Of a DNA stretch of 64,000 nt, positions 7,361 through 17,676 are shown piece after piece. Both the position numbers and the translations under genes were made by a program. A model generated the notes under the pieces. It saw only the letters and a program-made list of their open reading frames with translations, did no database searches and had not been told where the DNA came from. Within the stretch, counting starts at the first letter, position 1; the number at the start of each line of letters is the position of its first letter. Origin of the DNA: Caedibacter sp. 38-128 (GTDB taxonomy: Bacteria; Pseudomonadota; Alphaproteobacteria; Caedimonadales; Caedimonadaceae); contig MKUU01000044.1 in assembly GCA_001898705.1 (NCBI GenBank), positions 1 through 64,000 on the forward strand, given 5' to 3'.

Positions 7361-8950
7361 TTATTTTTTCTTCTTTTTCTCATCCTTTTTACCTCCCCCT
7401 AAAACCTCTTTACGATAATCTTCAAGGTCGCCTTCATAAGGACGAATTGTCCCCTCTGCAACGAGCCATAAGCGATCAGCGGTGTGCCGGAGTAAATGCC
7501 AATCATGGGTAACGAGAATCACAGCCCCAGCAAAGTTATTAATGGCCATCATCAAAGATTCACGCATTTCGACATCCAAGTGGTTCGTCGGTTCATCAAA
7601 AATCAATAGATGAGGTTTTTGCGAAGAAATAAGGGCCATGACAAGACGCGCTTTTTCGCCCCCTGAAAGCTTTTCAACGGGCACATCACTTTTAATCTTA
7701 TCAAAACCAAAACGCCCTAAAAATGATCTCACGACAGTCTCAGAGGCCTTCGGCATTAGATCTGCAACATGATGATAGGCCGTATCGCCTTTCTTGAGAT
7801 CCTCAACTTGATGCTGATGAAAATAACCGACACGTAATTTTGGGGAACGATGATAGTGTCCGGATTTTGGCTCTAAGCGACCTGCAAGAAACTTAGCAAA
7901 AGTCGATTTTCCATTACCATTAGCTCCCAAAAGAGCAATGCGATCTTCTGGGCCGATCGTTCCTCGCAAATGCTGCAAAATAACCTTATCCCCATACCCG
8001 AGTGCAACCTTATCATACGTAACATAAGGCGGCGGCAATGCTTCAGTTTCAGGAAAATCTAGCTTTAATGTAGGATCATCTTCAGCCAATGAGAGAGGCT
8101 CAAGCTTCTCAACAGCTTTAAGACGACTTTGAGCCTGGCGGGCTTTCGTGGCACTCGCTCGAAAGCGATCCACAAATTTCATCATATGCTTTTTTTGAGC
8201 TTCTATCTTCTCATTATAAGCTTGCCCAAAGGCCAATTGTTCTTTACGTGTTTTTTCGTAAAAATCATAATTTCCATTGTAGGTTGTGATCTTTCCACGA
8301 TGCAGATGGAAGATCTTGGTCACGACATTATTTAAAAATTCCCGATCATGGCTGATAATCAGTAAGGTAGCATTATAACTTTTTAAAAAATTTTCAAGCC
8401 AAATGGCAGCCTCTAAATCCAAGTGGTTTGTAGGCTCATCCAATAACAAAAGATCAGGATATTGAAAAAGGCATGCGGCTAAAGCAATACGCATTCTCCA
8501 TCCCCCTGAAAAACTTGATAAAGGGCGATGCTGTTGCTCTTCTGAAAAGCCCAGACCTAATAGAATTCGTGCAGCACGTGCCTCAGCAGTATAAGCATCA
8601 ATGATCATAAGACGATCATGGATTTCCCCAATCCGATCAGGGTCTTCACATGTCTCTGCTTCTTGCAATAAAGCAGCGCGTTCTGTATCAGCTTCAATCA
8701 CAAAATTTAAGGCTGAGATCTCACCCCCAGGAGCTTCTTGGGCAACCGTGGCAATCTTAAAATCAGAGGCGAAGTTAAGGTCGCCGCCATCCGCATGGAT
8801 TTGCCCTAATATTAACCGGAAAAGGGTAGACTTTCCAATTCCATTACGTCCGACAAGACCGATCTTTTGACCACGATCCATCTGCAGCGAAGCACCATCC
8901 AAAAGGGTGCGCCCAGCAATACGATAGGTAAGATTTTTAAGCGTTAACAT
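7361..8950 (-). CDS. ABC-F family ATPase (ribosome-associated type)
   Basis: A 529-residue soluble protein with two ABC ATPase domains and no membrane part. The first has GRNGIGKST and FSGGWRMRIALA, then LLLLDEPTNHLD; the second has GANGNGKST, LSGGEKARLVMAL and LLIFDEPTNHLD. The region between them (about residues 240-300) is the charged P-site tRNA interaction motif linker typical of ABC-F proteins, which bind the ribosomal E site. The C-terminus is a short lysine-rich tail, not the coiled coil of Uup. The start at 8950 (MLTLKNL) matches the family; an in-frame ATG at 8968 is possible. The exact subfamily is not resolved. Confidence 0.9.
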   Translation of the reverse strand: MLTLKNLTYRIAGRTLLDGASLQMDRGQKIGLVGRNGIGKSTLFRLILGQIHADGGDLNFASDFKIATVAQEAPGGEISALNFVIEADTERAALLQEAETCEDPDRIGEIHDRLMIIDAYTAEARAARILLGLGFSEEQQHRPLSSFSGGWRMRIALAACLFQYPDLLLLDEPTNHLDLEAAIWLENFLKSYNATLLIISHDREFLNNVVTKIFHLHRGKITTYNGNYDFYEKTRKEQLAFGQAYNEKIEAQKKHMMKFVDRFRASATKARQAQSRLKAVEKLEPLSLAEDDPTLKLDFPETEALPPPYVTYDKVALGYGDKVILQHLRGTIGPEDRIALLGANGNGKSTFAKFLAGRLEPKSGHYHRSPKLRVGYFHQHQVEDLKKGDTAYHHVADLMPKASETVVRSFLGRFGFDKIKSDVPVEKLSGGEKARLVMALISSQKPHLLIFDEPTNHLDVEMRESLMMAINNFAGAVILVTHDWHLLRHTADRLWLVAEGTIRPYEGDLEDYRKEVLGGGKKDEKKKKK

Positions 8951-9051
8951 GACTTTGACATACCACACTCTAAGCCGTTGAGCAAATTAACGTTTAAGGA
9001 TTCATTAACTTTCTTTTGCAATACTGAAACCGGATCAAAGGGAAAAGTGAT

Positions 9052-9894
9052 ATGACAAGAAAAAATACATTTTCAAGAGAAGTTAAAAAGGTTGAAAAAA
9101 ATGTTGAGACCTTTGCCGAAAAAATCCATTCTTTTTTTGAAGCAGAGCCAATTCATTATTTGATTCTAACATGTGTTTTTACCCTGGCTGTCGTCTCAGG
9201 TCTTCAAACAATGCCAGACATTGAGCAAAAATATAGCGGATTGTTAGAAATGATAGAAAAAGGAATCCATTGCCTTTTTATCTCTGAAATGGCTTTCCGT
9301 GTTATTGTCACAAAAAGGAAATTTTTCCAAAATTACTGGAATGTGTTTGACCTTTCATTGATACTTGTGACTCTTTATCCTTCTCCTTTTACCCCAACGA
9401 TCCTCATCGTTTTCAGAGGGTTAAGTAGCCTTAATATTCTCAATATTTTTCCAAGAACTCGGCATATTATTCAAGGGCTTGCCAAGTCTGCACCAGGAAT
9501 TATAAGCGTTTCTTTTCTAGCCTTTATATTCTTTTATGCCTTCAGCCTCATCTCAACAGAACTTTACCGCGATCATGCGCCAGAGCTATTTGGTAATATT
9601 GGTATTTCAATGCGAACGCTCTACAGTATGGTGGGTGAATTTTCATGGCTTGAAACCTCAGACACCATGACAGAGCATTATCCAGATGCGTGGATCTTCC
9701 TCATGATCTTTAACTCTGTTCTTGGGTATTTCATCTTCAATCTCGTTGTAGGCACGATTGTGGGCGCAATGTCCGAGGTTGTGGAAGAAGATATGCGCCG
9801 GAAAGGGACGCATCCTCTCGATAACCACGTTAAGAGCCTTAAAGAAGAGTTAGCAGAAATAAAGAAAGCTCTTACCCTCTCCAAAAAGAAGTAA
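9052..9894 (+). CDS. Ion transport (voltage-gated-like) channel protein
   Basis: A 280-residue six-helix channel subunit of the bacterial sodium-channel (NavBac-like) fold. S1-S3 lie at about residues 35-120, with FFQNYWNVFDLSLI typical of S2-S3. An S4 segment (VFRGLSSLNILNIFPRTR) keeps few arginines. A pore loop holds MVGEFSWLE, where canonical members have TLESW. S6 is FNSVLGYFIFNLVVGTIVGAM. The C-terminus is a short coiled coil (LKEELAEIKKALTLSKKK) that should tetramerise the channel. The missing S4 charges argue against ordinary voltage gating. Ion selectivity cannot be read from the changed filter. Confidence 0.82.
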   Translation: MTRKNTFSREVKKVEKNVETFAEKIHSFFEAEPIHYLILTCVFTLAVVSGLQTMPDIEQKYSGLLEMIEKGIHCLFISEMAFRVIVTKRKFFQNYWNVFDLSLILVTLYPSPFTPTILIVFRGLSSLNILNIFPRTRHIIQGLAKSAPGIISVSFLAFIFFYAFSLISTELYRDHAPELFGNIGISMRTLYSMVGEFSWLETSDTMTEHYPDAWIFLMIFNSVLGYFIFNLVVGTIVGAMSEVVEEDMRRKGTHPLDNHVKSLKEELAEIKKALTLSKKK

Positions 9895-9916
9895 ATTCTA
9901 CATTAAATCTATCCTT

Positions 9917-9949
9917 TTATTTACAAAAAGGCACTTTTTTGGTAAATAA
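9917..9949. repeat. Inverted repeat after the channel gene
   Basis: TTATTTAC (9917-9924) and GTAAATAA (9942-9949) are perfect arms; inside them an A5 run faces a T6 run. This bidirectional stem-loop between the channel and TraB-like genes could end transcription, but it sits close to the next start (9986) and could also be a regulator site. Confidence 0.4.
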
Positions 9950-9985
9950 GCTTACGATTAATCAAAAGCTATAAAAGGATATTTT

Positions 9986-11167
9986 ATGCTCAACTGTTTA
10001 AAAAATTTATATTTTATCTTGGCTTTTTCTCAAATTTTTTCGACTACTTGGGCTTCAGTTAATGAGGTTGAAGATGAAGATTTTCCTTCGCAAGCAGAGC
10101 AAGTAAGAAAATCCTTTATTATCCAAGTAAAAGATTTGGCTCTGCCCCCTGCCCCACGACAACATAGACCTTATCTTTATAAGCTCACGCCCCCTCAAAA
10201 CTTAACAGGCTTTAAGAAATTTACATTATTAGGAACATACCATACCTACCCTCACTTTATGGTGCCTTCCTCTGTTTTAAGAGCCTTCTCAAAGGCTCAC
10301 CATGTCCTCACTGAATCAGGTGACAACAGCGAGGAGGAAGATGACCGAGAGATAACTAAGCAAGAACTTGGAAGTTCGGGTTTTATTATGAATGTCCCTT
10401 CTGAAGTTGAGCGGCTTGTTAAGCGAGAACTAGACTGGTATAATGAATGGTACAGAAAAAAAATAATTGAAGAGCCTTACTCTTATAAGGAAGAAGGTAA
10501 AGCACCATTTTTAAAGTTAATACAAACAGAAAAAGAACAAGAAATCACAAAGTTTTTAACCGATTGGGGAAGTTCTCTTTCAGGCGAAGAGCAGAAATAT
10601 ATTCTTGAACTCCTAACAGGAGAATCTTCTACGTTAAATTTAACTAGCATTAATACACTCCATCCCGTAGCATTGCATAGCATGCTTGCGGTAAAATCTT
10701 ATGAAAAACCTTCTGAGCGCGGAATAGATAGCTGTATAGCAGAACATGCTCGACAAGCTGAGAAGCCTCTCTCTGGCTTAGATACTGATGCCTTAACAAT
10801 TGAAACAAGCCTAATTTCAATTAGAGCGAAAATAAATTCTCTTAATTTTTTTGATATTGCCCCCATTATTACAGACATTCAATCATTTTTAAAAATGATT
10901 ATGCAAAAGAAGCTACCTACTTTTGAAGAAGATATGCTTGACCTAGCTTTCAATCAATATCATCAAGGAAACTTATCGGAAAATTTGAATGAATCTGATG
11001 TTTTTTGGTCAAATTTCAGCACCTTAAGAACCCAAGCATGGCTTCCTAAGCTTGAAGAGCATATACAATCAAAAGGTACCTTTGTTGCTGTTGGGCTTGG
11101 CCATATCCCAGACATTCTTACGTGGGCCCAAGAGAAGGGCTATACCGTCAAACGTAGCAAGCATTAA
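9986..11167 (+). CDS. Secreted TraB/GumN family protein
   Basis: A 393-residue protein with a signal peptide (LYFILAFSQIFSTTWAS). The ends carry the TraB/PrgY/GumN signature: FTLLGTYHTYPHF with GxxH near residue 80 and VLTESGD shortly after, and at the C-terminus FVAVGLGHIPDILTWAQEKGY. The fold is proposed to be a metal-dependent peptidase; PrgY-type members cut or sequester pheromone peptides. The middle (about residues 120-330) is charged, helical and not recognised. It follows the channel gene but has its own ribosome site (AAAAGGATATTTT). Its role here is unknown. Confidence 0.72.
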   Translation: MLNCLKNLYFILAFSQIFSTTWASVNEVEDEDFPSQAEQVRKSFIIQVKDLALPPAPRQHRPYLYKLTPPQNLTGFKKFTLLGTYHTYPHFMVPSSVLRAFSKAHHVLTESGDNSEEEDDREITKQELGSSGFIMNVPSEVERLVKRELDWYNEWYRKKIIEEPYSYKEEGKAPFLKLIQTEKEQEITKFLTDWGSSLSGEEQKYILELLTGESSTLNLTSINTLHPVALHSMLAVKSYEKPSERGIDSCIAEHARQAEKPLSGLDTDALTIETSLISIRAKINSLNFFDIAPIITDIQSFLKMIMQKKLPTFEEDMLDLAFNQYHQGNLSENLNESDVFWSNFSTLRTQAWLPKLEEHIQSKGTFVAVGLGHIPDILTWAQEKGYTVKRSKH

Positions 11168-11198
11168 GGCTAGAACACGAAGCATAAAAGTGCCCCCC

Positions 11199-11282
11199 TA
11201 TCCTTTTGATAGTCATGGTCAAAATCTTACAGAAGAATTGGCAGAAATAAGGAAGGCTCTTGAAATTTCTAAAAAGAGATAA
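11199..11282 (+). pseudogene. 3' scrap of a second ion-channel gene
   Basis: This frame reads YPFDSHGQNLTEELAEIRKALEISKKR and stop (written in parts: YPFDSHGQNL, TEELAEIRK, ALEISKKR). It matches the last 27 residues of the channel gene at 9052-9894 (HPLDNHVKSL, KEELAEIKK, ALTLSKKK) nearly residue for residue. No start or upstream channel sequence remains, so it is a remnant of a tandem duplicate removed by deletion or replaced by the TraB-like gene. Confidence 0.7.
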
Positions 11283-11353
11283 TTCGAAGATGAGCTGAAT
11301 GGAGGCCCTTGTATAACTCTGTCAGGACTCACCTTCTTTTACCATTAAGTCCC

Positions 11354-11902
11354 TCAATCATAATCAATGTCATAATCATCATCAGGAAATGTTCTTAATT
11401 TTCTCTGGGTTCTGTAAGCTTCCATTTCAATTCTAGCCGCCATAATTGCTGTATACATACCTACTTTCTCAAGTATAGAAGAATGATCATATGTTCTAAA
11501 GATATGTATTATTTTCTTCAGATCTTCTATCGAGTTTCTGTCTTTAGTAACTGATTTACCTATAAAGTCATCATAGCCATAGTCTTCTTCACGCAACCTA
11601 ACAATTGAAAGATAACTCTCATTATTATGCATACGAACAATATGAGAAGCATTTCCAGCAAGATGATGTAAATCCAACTCAATTTTATATCGCTTCTTAT
11701 CATGATCATCAAAAAAAGGTAAAGGTAAGAATATTAATGCCTCTTTAAGCCAGGTATTCGGCGCTATCATCCTATATTTTTCTATAAGATCATTCTCATT
11801 ACTTATAAGGCTTATGTATTCTAATTTATTCTCTGAAGATTTTACTATCGTCCCCCAAAAAGGGATAAGGAGAATAACTAAACTTAAAAATTTGAGTTTC
11901 AT
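11354..11902 (-). CDS. Secreted protein of unknown function
   Basis: A 182-residue protein not recognised. The start at 11902 has AAGGAAA upstream and gives a classical signal peptide (MKLKFLSLVILLIPFWGT); the frame extends 11 codons further without a better site. The mature part is polar, with a KKIIHIFRTYD segment, a helical stretch (GMYTAIMAARIEMEAYRTQ) and an acidic tail rich in Asp and Tyr. It follows the 511-residue secreted protein by 35 bp on the same strand and is probably co-transcribed with it, suggesting an exported pair. Confidence 0.6.
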   Translation of the reverse strand: MKLKFLSLVILLIPFWGTIVKSSENKLEYISLISNENDLIEKYRMIAPNTWLKEALIFLPLPFFDDHDKKRYKIELDLHHLAGNASHIVRMHNNESYLSIVRLREEDYGYDDFIGKSVTKDRNSIEDLKKIIHIFRTYDHSSILEKVGMYTAIMAARIEMEAYRTQRKLRTFPDDDYDIDYD

Positions 11903-11937
11903 TTTAAAAATTTCCTTTATCACGCTTAAATTCATCT

Positions 11938-13473
11938 TTATTTTTTAGGTTTTCCATTTCGAAAAACCGTAATCATGGCATGACTTCCCTTACCTCGGTC
12001 GATTTCTAATTTCGCAAGACCTAATTGTCTAAGCTGATTAACGAGCCTCAACATAATTTTATATGACTTTTTGAGCGAAATTTTTCTATCTTTAAGCGCG
12101 TTAATATCTTCTTTAATCTTGTTATTTAGATTATTCTTAGTTTCCTCACTAAGTATTTTAAGTGCTGTAAGGAAATCCGTAATTGCCCCTTCTGACATGG
12201 TATGTGCGAGTGTAAAGGAAATCTTTTCAGGGAGGGTTTGAAGAGATTTATTTAAAGTTTCTTTTTGCATAACTTGAGGAGAAACTTTTACCTTTTTAGA
12301 TTGTTTTTTAGAAGATGGAAAAGTTTTCGAGGCCTTATTTGAAGATGATGAAGGCATCGGCTCAGGTTTTGGAGCCGCTTGAAGCTGCGTATAAAATTCT
12401 AAAGAATTCATAATACTCTCTGCCTCTAAAAGAGTGGGCGCTTCTTGAGATGAAATTGTATTCGTTAAAGATGGTTTTTCACCTTCAAGCTCTTTAGCCG
12501 GCATGATGGATGGTTTCGGCGCTTCGCCTGGAGAGATAGATGTTTCTTTTTGTATTGGCTCATTCACCAAAGTTAACATTTTTACTTTACCCCATAAATC
12601 ACGCGGGGCTTCATCAATAATAAAATAGTGAGGAGGATGCACTAAGAAAGTTTGAATTTTTGTCTTTATATCTTTCGTAATAAGATTCCTTTGCCACATT
12701 TTCCCAGTCAAAGACTCCGTTTGAAAACTTTCATCCGTTTTTTTAATGCTGGATATTAAAACACCAATATGGTTTGGACATATTTTAGGTAAAGCTTGTC
12801 GGTGAGCTTGCCAAGATTCTGCTAAATAACCTTGCATTTCTCGCCCATAAGATTTATGGGTTTTATAAAGAGTTCTTAAATACTTCACGACATTATGATC
12901 ATCATTAGCAACCATCTGCCACGTAAAATATTCAGGGTAAAAATGCATTAACCTTTCTTTACACAAAGTGAAAAAAACAGCATGATTTTTGGCAATATTG
13001 ATAGTGAAGTATTTTGCATAATCTTCGGGTTTTTCATAAAAAACCATTTGCGTAACAATTTTTAGGTAATTAGCCATATATTCGATGTCTTTACCAAAAT
13101 TTTCTGTTGTAATCCTACGATAAACATCGACTAATTTTGGGCTAAAATCAGTGGGAGTCATTTGGTAATAAGCTTTTAAAGAGCATTCAAATAACTTGTA
13201 AGCTTGCATTATTATTTTAACAGAAGGATCAGTTTCAGGCCCTAACTCTTGTATTCCCTTAACAATTGGCTTTAATCTGTCTTGAATACTTTCTTTGTGA
13301 AGAAAAGACTGCTGTTTAACATAAGAAACCTCTGTCTTTGTAATTTCCTGGATCTGATAACTTAAAGTCTGGATAATCTTAGTGTAGTCTTGTTCTATCT
13401 CTTTTAAACTTGAGGCCGTCAAAGGAGATATAAATCCCAATAATATACAGAAACTCAAAAGTTTGATTTTCAT
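11938..13473 (-). CDS. Large secreted protein with possible HicA-like C-terminal domain
   Basis: A 511-residue protein with a signal peptide (MKIKLLSFCILLGFISPLTAS) and a good AAAGGA ribosome site. Residues 20-290 are helical and not recognised. A Pro/Ser/Lys-rich linker follows at about 300-400. The last 100 residues form a compact basic domain ending QLGLAKLEIDRGKGSH and ITVFRNGKP. The GKGSH motif with flanking strands resembles the HicA (YcfA) RNA-binding toxin fold, but without its usual position or length, so the match is tentative. If real, it would be a secreted nucleic-acid-binding or RNase domain. Confidence 0.6.
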   Translation of the reverse strand: MKIKLLSFCILLGFISPLTASSLKEIEQDYTKIIQTLSYQIQEITKTEVSYVKQQSFLHKESIQDRLKPIVKGIQELGPETDPSVKIIMQAYKLFECSLKAYYQMTPTDFSPKLVDVYRRITTENFGKDIEYMANYLKIVTQMVFYEKPEDYAKYFTINIAKNHAVFFTLCKERLMHFYPEYFTWQMVANDDHNVVKYLRTLYKTHKSYGREMQGYLAESWQAHRQALPKICPNHIGVLISSIKKTDESFQTESLTGKMWQRNLITKDIKTKIQTFLVHPPHYFIIDEAPRDLWGKVKMLTLVNEPIQKETSISPGEAPKPSIMPAKELEGEKPSLTNTISSQEAPTLLEAESIMNSLEFYTQLQAAPKPEPMPSSSSNKASKTFPSSKKQSKKVKVSPQVMQKETLNKSLQTLPEKISFTLAHTMSEGAITDFLTALKILSEETKNNLNNKIKEDINALKDRKISLKKSYKIMLRLVNQLRQLGLAKLEIDRGKGSHAMITVFRNGKPKK

Positions 13474-13590
13474 TTTATATCCTTTCCAATGACAAAAAAT
13501 ACCTTACAGGAAAGTTTTTTACAAAATAATCTTAATATGCGCCCTAAATTGAAACTTAAAGGTTATATTGCGAAGTCTTTAAATCTTCAT

Positions 13591-13617
13591 AAAAAAAGGG
13601 CTGCATTTCTGCAGCCC
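13591..13617 (-). terminator. Intrinsic terminator of groESL
   Basis: An eight-pair GC-rich stem GGGCTGCA/TGCAGCCC (13598-13605 with 13610-13617) has a 4-nt loop. On the minus strand it is followed by seven T (A run 13591-13597). It lies 30 bp past the groEL stop. Confidence 0.92.
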
Positions 13618-13647
13618 TTCTTATTAAATTGTGAACGATGAGTTGGA

Positions 13648-15321
<1,674 letters not shown>

Positions 15322-15339
15322 TTAATTGATTATCATCCT

Positions 15340-15630
15340 TTAGGCGGCAAGAATGCCAAAAATATCTGATTCTTTAAGAATCAGCAGTTCTTCGCCTTCA
15401 ACTTTAACTTCCGTTCCGGACCATTTGCCAAAAACAATACGATCGCCGACCTTAACATCGAGCGGCCTAATTTTACCGGACTCATCGCAAATGCCAGAAC
15501 CAACAGCAAGTACTTCACCTTCAATAGGTTTTTCTTTTGCAGTATCAGGGATGATAATTCCACCTGCAGTTTTGGATTCTTGTTCGATGCGCCTTACAAG
15601 CACGCGATCGTGAAGTGGTTTAAATTTCAT
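15340..15630 (-). CDS. groS: Co-chaperonin GroES
   Basis: A 96-residue co-chaperonin. It starts [14 protein letters not shown], has the mobile loop (about residues 17-32, [12 protein letters not shown]) and [14 protein letters not shown]. The start at 15630 follows a strong AAAGGAGACAAG site; the longer frame upstream would run toward the CIRCE region and is not coding. It caps GroEL and lies 30 bp ahead of groL. Confidence 0.98.
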   Translation of the reverse strand: MKFKPLHDRVLVRRIEQESKTAGGIIIPDTAKEKPIEGEVLAVGSGICDESGKIRPLDVKVGDRIVFGKWSGTEVKVEGEELLILKESDIFGILAA

Positions 15631-15689
15631 GTCTTGTCTCCTTTCTCTAAAAGACGAAAGTTGCTCTTCATCTATCATTAAGCCCCACA

Positions 15690-15716
15690 TTAGCACTTAA
15701 ACAGGAAGAGTGCTAA
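15690..15716 (-). promoter_or_regulatory. CIRCE element (HrcA operator)
   Basis: TTAGCACTT (15690-15698), a 9-bp spacer and GAGTGCTAA (15708-15716). It matches the CIRCE consensus TTAGCACTC-N9-GAGTGCTAA at 17 of 18 arm positions. HrcA binding here would repress groESL between heat shocks. No hrcA gene is in the window. Confidence 0.93.
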
Positions 15717-15717
15717 T

Positions 15718-15746
15718 TTTATAACATGGCGCTTTATAAGCGTCAA
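15718..15746 (-). promoter_or_regulatory. groESL sigma-70-type promoter
   Basis: Read on the minus strand, TTGACG (15741-15746) and TATAAA (15718-15723) are separated by exactly 17 bp. The -10 lies immediately upstream of the CIRCE element, the expected order for HrcA control. Confidence 0.8.
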
Positions 15747-16298
15747 TTATGAATTATAATCGTCCAAAACAAGCACTCAGGAAATCTATGTTATCTTAAT
15801 GGTAGCTATAGAGATGCCCAATTAATTTAAATTATAGAGTATTCAGCCCTTGATTGGCCGTGTTCTCTTAATGCAAGGTGGCCTAAAAAGAAAACCCTCA
15901 ATAGTTTATGTTGGGACTATCAGGTATTGAACTAGAGCTCACATAGTCAGGTCATGAGCCATTTTAAGATGGATTGATAATAAAGGAATTATCAGAAGCA
16001 TAAGCTGACAAATTAATAATTTTGATTTATTCTTCCCGTCGTTATATGTAAGCAGGCATATTGGTATTTTTTTGGCACTTTGAAAAGGATGCAGACAACC
16101 ATTGCATAAATTGCACCCCCTCATGCATAAAATAGAATTGCATTGCAATTCAAAATTCGGAACCTTACCATCAATATTTAAACATATTGTAAAGAGCAAT
16201 ATGAGCAACTCTTTGAAAAATAAAATCTCTTTAACGTTGAGTAATGCAAGCTTCTATAATAACTGGTTGCTCTTAAAAAATAAAGCGGAAGGCTTGAT
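15747..16298. other. 550-bp AT-rich region without a recognised gene
   Basis: Upstream of groES and of the first MFS gene. The only longer frame (89 codons on the minus strand, 15939-16208) has no ribosome site, poor composition and no recognisable feature. The segment should hold the promoter of the MFS genes, but no convincing -35/-10 pair was picked out. Nothing else is supported here. Confidence 0.5.
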
Positions 16299-17624
16299 AT
16301 GATTACAAATCAAAAAGTTCCAATTTCTACACCTTCAGATTATTCTTTACTTCCATGGAAAATTTGGGCCTGTGGAAGTTTTTTTTATTTCTTTCAATTT
16401 ATTCTGCGTATTTCTCCCAGTATTATAACGGAAGATCTTATGCGGCATTTTAACGTTCAAAGTTATGCTTTAGGAGTTCTTTCTGCTTTTTTCTATAATG
16501 CATACGCCTTGATGCAAGTACCTATAGGAATGATTGTTGATCGATTTGGTCCGCGCAAAATTCTTGCGTTATCTTGCTTAACAACCGTTATTGGAACATT
16601 ATTATTTTCCTTAGCAAAAAGCCTTTCTATGGCTTCTTTTGGGCGTCTTTTAATTGGAGCAGGGTCGGCTTGTGCTCTTTTGGGTAGCATTAAATTAATT
16701 ACCTTATGGTTTCCACCGCAACGCGTAGGACGACTTATTGGGTTAACGATTTTCCTAGGAACGTTAGGCGCTAGTATGGGGGGAGCTCCCCTGGCTTTTC
16801 TTATTGAAAAAACAAATTGGAAAATTGCTTTCCTTCTTCTTGCTATTCTAGGACTCTGCTTAGCCCTCACAATTTGGCTTGTTGTAAAAGATAAAAATCC
16901 TCAAGATAATCCTTGGAATCGGCCTTTAAGTCCAGAAAATGAAGGCGCCTCCCTCCTCAAAGGATTATTAATAATCATCCGAATGCCTAAAATATGGATT
17001 ATCGCAATTTATAGCGCCTTAATGTATGTTCCTATTGCTGCTTTTGCAGATCTATGGGGCGTTCCTTTCGTGAGAGAAATATATAATCTCGATCGTCCCG
17101 TTGCAGCCTCAGTTATCTCTATGATTTTTATTGGTGCAGCCATAGGGTCTCCCATTAGTACTTTTCTTTCAGACCATTTCAAAACTCGCCTTTGGCCTAT
17201 GATGATATCAGCCATAGGGTCTCTCCTTGTGTACGCAACTATTATCTATCTACCTGGGATTCCACTCAGTGTTATGTATATACTTCTCTTTCTTGCAGGC
17301 ATATTTTATTCAGGAAAAATTCTTTCTTTTGCTTCAATTTGTGACATTATTCCTCATTCTGTCAGTGGGGTTGCAATAGGCTTCGCAAATATGACTGTGA
17401 TGCTGAGTGGCGTTATTTGCCTTCCTCTTATTGGAGGACTTTTAGATCAATTCTGGCAAGGGAAAATAACCAATGGCTTGCCTGACTACACGTTGAGTGA
17501 ATGGCGGTTTGCTCTGCTCCCTATTCCCTTCAGTGTATTAATTGCTCTTTTGCTTTTAAAATTTATTCCTGAAACTTTCCCAGAAGAATTAAAAAGTCCT
17601 CTCAATTCTGATTCCACTGAATAA
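16299..17624 (+). CDS. MFS transporter (tandem copy 1)
   Basis: A 441-residue inner-membrane carrier with about 12 hydrophobic helices and the MFS loop motif after helix 2 (GMIVDRFGPRKIL). The start has GGAAGG upstream. It is closely related to the next gene: both share FQFILRISPSI or the equivalent, GRLLIGAGSACA, KLITLWFPPQ, ALMYVPIAAFADLWGVPF, and the VMLSGV motif near the end. Copies of this MFS type are frequent in intracellular gammaproteobacteria and Holosporales, where they may import host metabolites. The substrate cannot be predicted. Confidence 0.88.
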   Translation: MITNQKVPISTPSDYSLLPWKIWACGSFFYFFQFILRISPSIITEDLMRHFNVQSYALGVLSAFFYNAYALMQVPIGMIVDRFGPRKILALSCLTTVIGTLLFSLAKSLSMASFGRLLIGAGSACALLGSIKLITLWFPPQRVGRLIGLTIFLGTLGASMGGAPLAFLIEKTNWKIAFLLLAILGLCLALTIWLVVKDKNPQDNPWNRPLSPENEGASLLKGLLIIIRMPKIWIIAIYSALMYVPIAAFADLWGVPFVREIYNLDRPVAASVISMIFIGAAIGSPISTFLSDHFKTRLWPMMISAIGSLLVYATIIYLPGIPLSVMYILLFLAGIFYSGKILSFASICDIIPHSVSGVAIGFANMTVMLSGVICLPLIGGLLDQFWQGKITNGLPDYTLSEWRFALLPIPFSVLIALLLLKFIPETFPEELKSPLNSDSTE

Positions 17625-17676
17625 TGTCATCGGTTGCTCACTTGAACCATCTCTTTTTCTTTGTTAGAAAGTCATC

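Noticed and set aside
9917..9949. The inverted repeat as an IS terminal repeat
   Set aside because: No transposase or matching second copy lies nearby; a terminator or local regulatory stem is more likely.
15939..16208. An 89-codon Cys/Leu-rich frame upstream of the MFS genes
   Set aside because: No ribosome site, no domain and odd composition; it looks like random AT-rich DNA.
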